Of a stretch of 64,000 nt of DNA, positions 62,112 to 64,000 are shown piece after piece (the first letter of the stretch is position 1; every line of letters starts with the position of its first letter). Below the pieces are notes generated by a model. It was given only the letters and a program-made list of their open reading frames with translations. It made no database searches and was not told where the DNA came from. The translations under genes and the position numbers were made by a program. This DNA is from PALSA-505 sp963702235 (GTDB lineage: Bacteria > Actinomycetota > Actinomycetes > Streptosporangiales > Streptosporangiaceae). Where the stretch lies: contig CAVPBZ010000008.1 in NCBI GenBank assembly GCA_963702235.1, positions 102,744 through 166,743 of the forward strand, read 5' to 3'.

Positions 62112-64000
62112 TTGGCAGCATCGCGCAGCGCCTCAGCTAACGCTCTCGGCCCCGCTCGCGTCTCCTTTGCGCGGTTCAGTGAACCACTCGAAGTCCCCGG
62201 CCTGCTCGCGCTGCAGACCGATTCGTTCGACTGGCTGCTCGGCAACGAGCGCTGGAAGGAAAGGGTAGAGGCCGCCACCAAGGCCGGCCTCCAGGAGGTA
62301 CCTCAGCAGTCGGGCCTCGAGGAGATCTTCGAGGAGATCAGCCCGATCGAGGACTTCACCGGCACCATGTCGCTCTCGTTCCGTGACCACCGGTTCGAGC
62401 CGCCCAAGTACTCCGTCGAGGAGTGCAAGGACAAGGACATGACTTACTCCGCCCCCATGTTCGTCACGGCGGAGTTCATCAACAACAGCACCGGCGAGAT
62501 CAAGAGCCAGACCGTGTTCATGGGCGACTTCCCGCTCATGTCCGGCAAGGGCACCTTCATCATCAACGGCACGGAGCGCGTGGTCGTCTCCCAGCTCGTC
62601 CGCTCGCCGGGCGTCTACTTCGACCGCCAGGTGGACAAGACCTCGGACAAGGACATCTACAGCTGCAAGGTCATCCCGTCCCGGGGTGCCTGGCTGGAGT
62701 TCGAGATCGACAAGCGGGACAGCGTGGGCGTCCGCATCGACCGCAAGCGCAAGCAGAGCGTGACCGTCCTGCTCAAGGCGCTCGGCTGGGACGAGGCCAA
62801 GATCCTGGACCGGTTCGGCGCCTACGAGTCGATGCGCGCCACCCTGGAGAAGGACCACACCCAGGGCCAGGACGACGCGCTGCTCGACATCTACCGCAAG
62901 CTGCGCCCGGGCGAGCCGCCGACCCGCGAGTCCGCGCAGGCGCTGCTTGAGAACCTGTACTTCAACCCGAAGCGCTACGACCTGGCCAAGGTGGGCCGGT
63001 ACAAGATCGACAAGAAGCTCGGGCTGAGCCTGCCGATCCGGCAGGGCACGCTGACCGAGGACGACATTGTCGGCACGATCGAGTACCTGGTCCGGCTGCA
63101 CGCCGGCGAGGACGAGATGAAGTCGGGCGACACGGTCATCCCGGTGGAGACCGACGACATCGACCACTTCGGCAACCGGCGGCTGCGCACCGTCGGCGAG
63201 CTCATCCAGAACCAGGTGCGGCTCGGCCTGGCCCGGATGGAGCGGGTGGTCAGGGAGCGGATGACCACCCAGGACGTCGAGGCGATCACGCCGCAGACGC
63301 TGATCAACATCCGCCCGGTGGTCGCGTCCATCAAGGAGTTCTTCGGCACCAGCCAGCTCTCCCAGTTCATGGACCAGACCAACCCGCTGGCCGGGCTCAC
63401 CCACAAGCGGCGGCTGTCCGCGCTCGGCCCCGGCGGGCTCTCCCGCGAGCGGGCGGGCTTCGAGGTGCGCGACGTGCACCCCTCGCACTACGGCCGGATG
63501 TGCCCGATCGAGACGCCTGAGGGTCCCAACATCGGCCTGATCGGCTCGCTCGCCTCTTACGGGCGGGTGAACGCGTTCGGCTTCGTCGAGACCCCGTACC
63601 GCAAGGTGCGCAGCGGCCGGGTCACCGACCAGATCGACTACCTGACCGCCGACGAGGAGGACAGGCACGTCATCGCGCAGGCCAACACGCCGATCGGGTC
63701 CGACGGCGCGTTCGCCGAGGACCGCGTGCTGGTCCGCCGCAAGGGCGGCGAGATCGACTACATCCCGCCGGACGAGGTCGACTACATGGACGTCTCGCCG
63801 CGGCAGATGGTGTCCGTGGCCACGGCCATGATCCCGTTCCTCGAGCACGACGACGCGAACCGCGCGCTGATGGGCTCGAACATGCAGCGCCAGTCGGTGC
63901 CGCTGCTGCGCAGCGAGGCTCCGCTGGTCGGTACCGGCATGGAGTACCGCGCCGCGGTGGACGCCGGCGACGTGATCGTCGCGGAGAAGGCGGGCGTGGT
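62112..64000 (+). CDS. rpoB: RNA polymerase beta subunit, 5' part
   Basis: The first 629 or so codons of RpoB, cut by the window end. The start is TTG with GGAAGG upstream, reading AASRSASANALGPARVSFAR, the usual TTG-started actinomycete N-terminus. FSEPLEVPGLLALQTDSFDW, GTFIINGTERVVVSQLVRSP and the rifampicin region FFGTSQLSQFMDQ are intact. In the rifampicin pocket the codons give TNPLAGLTHKRRLSALGP: positions matching E. coli Asn518 and Ser522 are Thr and Ala, while Asp516, His526 and Ser531 are unchanged. Promoter at 61968-61997. Confidence 0.97.
   Translation, partial: MAASRSASANALGPARVSFARFSEPLEVPGLLALQTDSFDWLLGNERWKERVEAATKAGLQEVPQQSGLEEIFEEISPIEDFTGTMSLSFRDHRFEPPKYSVEECKDKDMTYSAPMFVTAEFINNSTGEIKSQTVFMGDFPLMSGKGTFIINGTERVVVSQLVRSPGVYFDRQVDKTSDKDIYSCKVIPSRGAWLEFEIDKRDSVGVRIDRKRKQSVTVLLKALGWDEAKILDRFGAYESMRATLEKDHTQGQDDALLDIYRKLRPGEPPTRESAQALLENLYFNPKRYDLAKVGRYKIDKKLGLSLPIRQGTLTEDDIVGTIEYLVRLHAGEDEMKSGDTVIPVETDDIDHFGNRRLRTVGELIQNQVRLGLARMERVVRERMTTQDVEAITPQTLINIRPVVASIKEFFGTSQLSQFMDQTNPLAGLTHKRRLSALGPGGLSRERAGFEVRDVHPSHYGRMCPIETPEGPNIGLIGSLASYGRVNAFGFVETPYRKVRSGRVTDQIDYLTADEEDRHVIAQANTPIGSDGAFAEDRVLVRRKGGEIDYIPPDEVDYMDVSPRQMVSVATAMIPFLEHDDANRALMGSNMQRQSVPLLRSEAPLVGTGMEYRAAVDAGDVIVAEKAGV

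Noticed and set aside
62133..63848. 571-codon open frame on the minus strand opposite rpoB
   Set aside because: Antisense shadow: the plus strand encodes unmistakable RpoB; the frame has Arg/Gly/Ala/Val/His-biased composition and no family motifs.

Overview
This is a very GC-rich (roughly 70 percent or more) actinomycete chromosome segment. The right end has the classic actinobacterial order murB - adenosine deaminase - aspartate aminotransferase - tRNA-Trp - secE - nusG - rplK - rplA - rplJ - rplL - rpoB. Together with the TTG-started rpoB, the frequent GTG starts, the 1-4 base stop/start overlaps and the many TetR, MFS, ECF-sigma and FAD-oxidoreductase genes, this points to a Streptosporangiales- or Streptomyces-like soil actinomycete. 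I cannot name the genus from the sequence.

Layout. (1) Bases 1-10240 hold an activated-methyl-cycle island: the end of metK, adenosine kinase, a frameshifted thiolase, a class I methyltransferase, a 57-residue CPCC protein, a TetR regulator, a core-only MetE-type methionine synthase, a homocysteine S-methyltransferase/methylenetetrahydrofolate reductase fusion and a PucR-type regulator. The enzymes would make SAM, remove its adenosine by-product and remake methionine. Two near-identical operator-like sites lie between the divergent methionine synthases. (2) 10240-19540 carries a PrmC-like methyltransferase, an MBL hydrolase, a conserved 475-residue protein, a block of broken genes (13.6-15.2 kb), an SDR, a winged-helix protein, and an MFS exporter facing its TetR regulator across two operators. 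(3) 19680-28240 has a frameshifted GT-C-like membrane protein, an OmpR/EnvZ-type two-component pair (response regulator frameshifted), and an acyl-CoA ligase - PHA synthase - PHA depolymerase operon. (4) 28500-33680 is a possible proteolytic signalling cassette: a TPR-CHAT caspase-like protein divergent from a cytosolic subtilase, an ECF sigma factor and a small regulatory-domain protein. (5) 33700-48440 is mixed accessory content: hydrolase, VOC protein, sigma-factor pseudogene, peroxiredoxin, GNAT, class II aldolase, FAD oxidoreductase, YCII plus SigJ-type sigma pair, ankyrin/SnoaL fusion, broken PPOX, frameshifted DUF222-HNH and a truncated secreted repeat protein. (6) 48530-52630 is a tightly overlapping operon of a UbiE/MenG-like methyltransferase, a membrane protein, a geranylgeranyl-reductase-like flavoprotein and a frameshifted CaiB-type CoA-transferase. 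(7) 52640-64000 is mostly housekeeping: DedA, CBS protein, murB, add, aspC, tRNA-Trp, secE/nusG, ribosomal proteins and rpoB.

Several genes carry clean one-base frameshifts whose flanks still encode full-length proteins. Three of these lie in altered GATC contexts, so part of the apparent decay may be sequence error. Other genes have true multi-codon internal deletions. Minisatellite-like tandem repeats occur repeatedly at gene ends.
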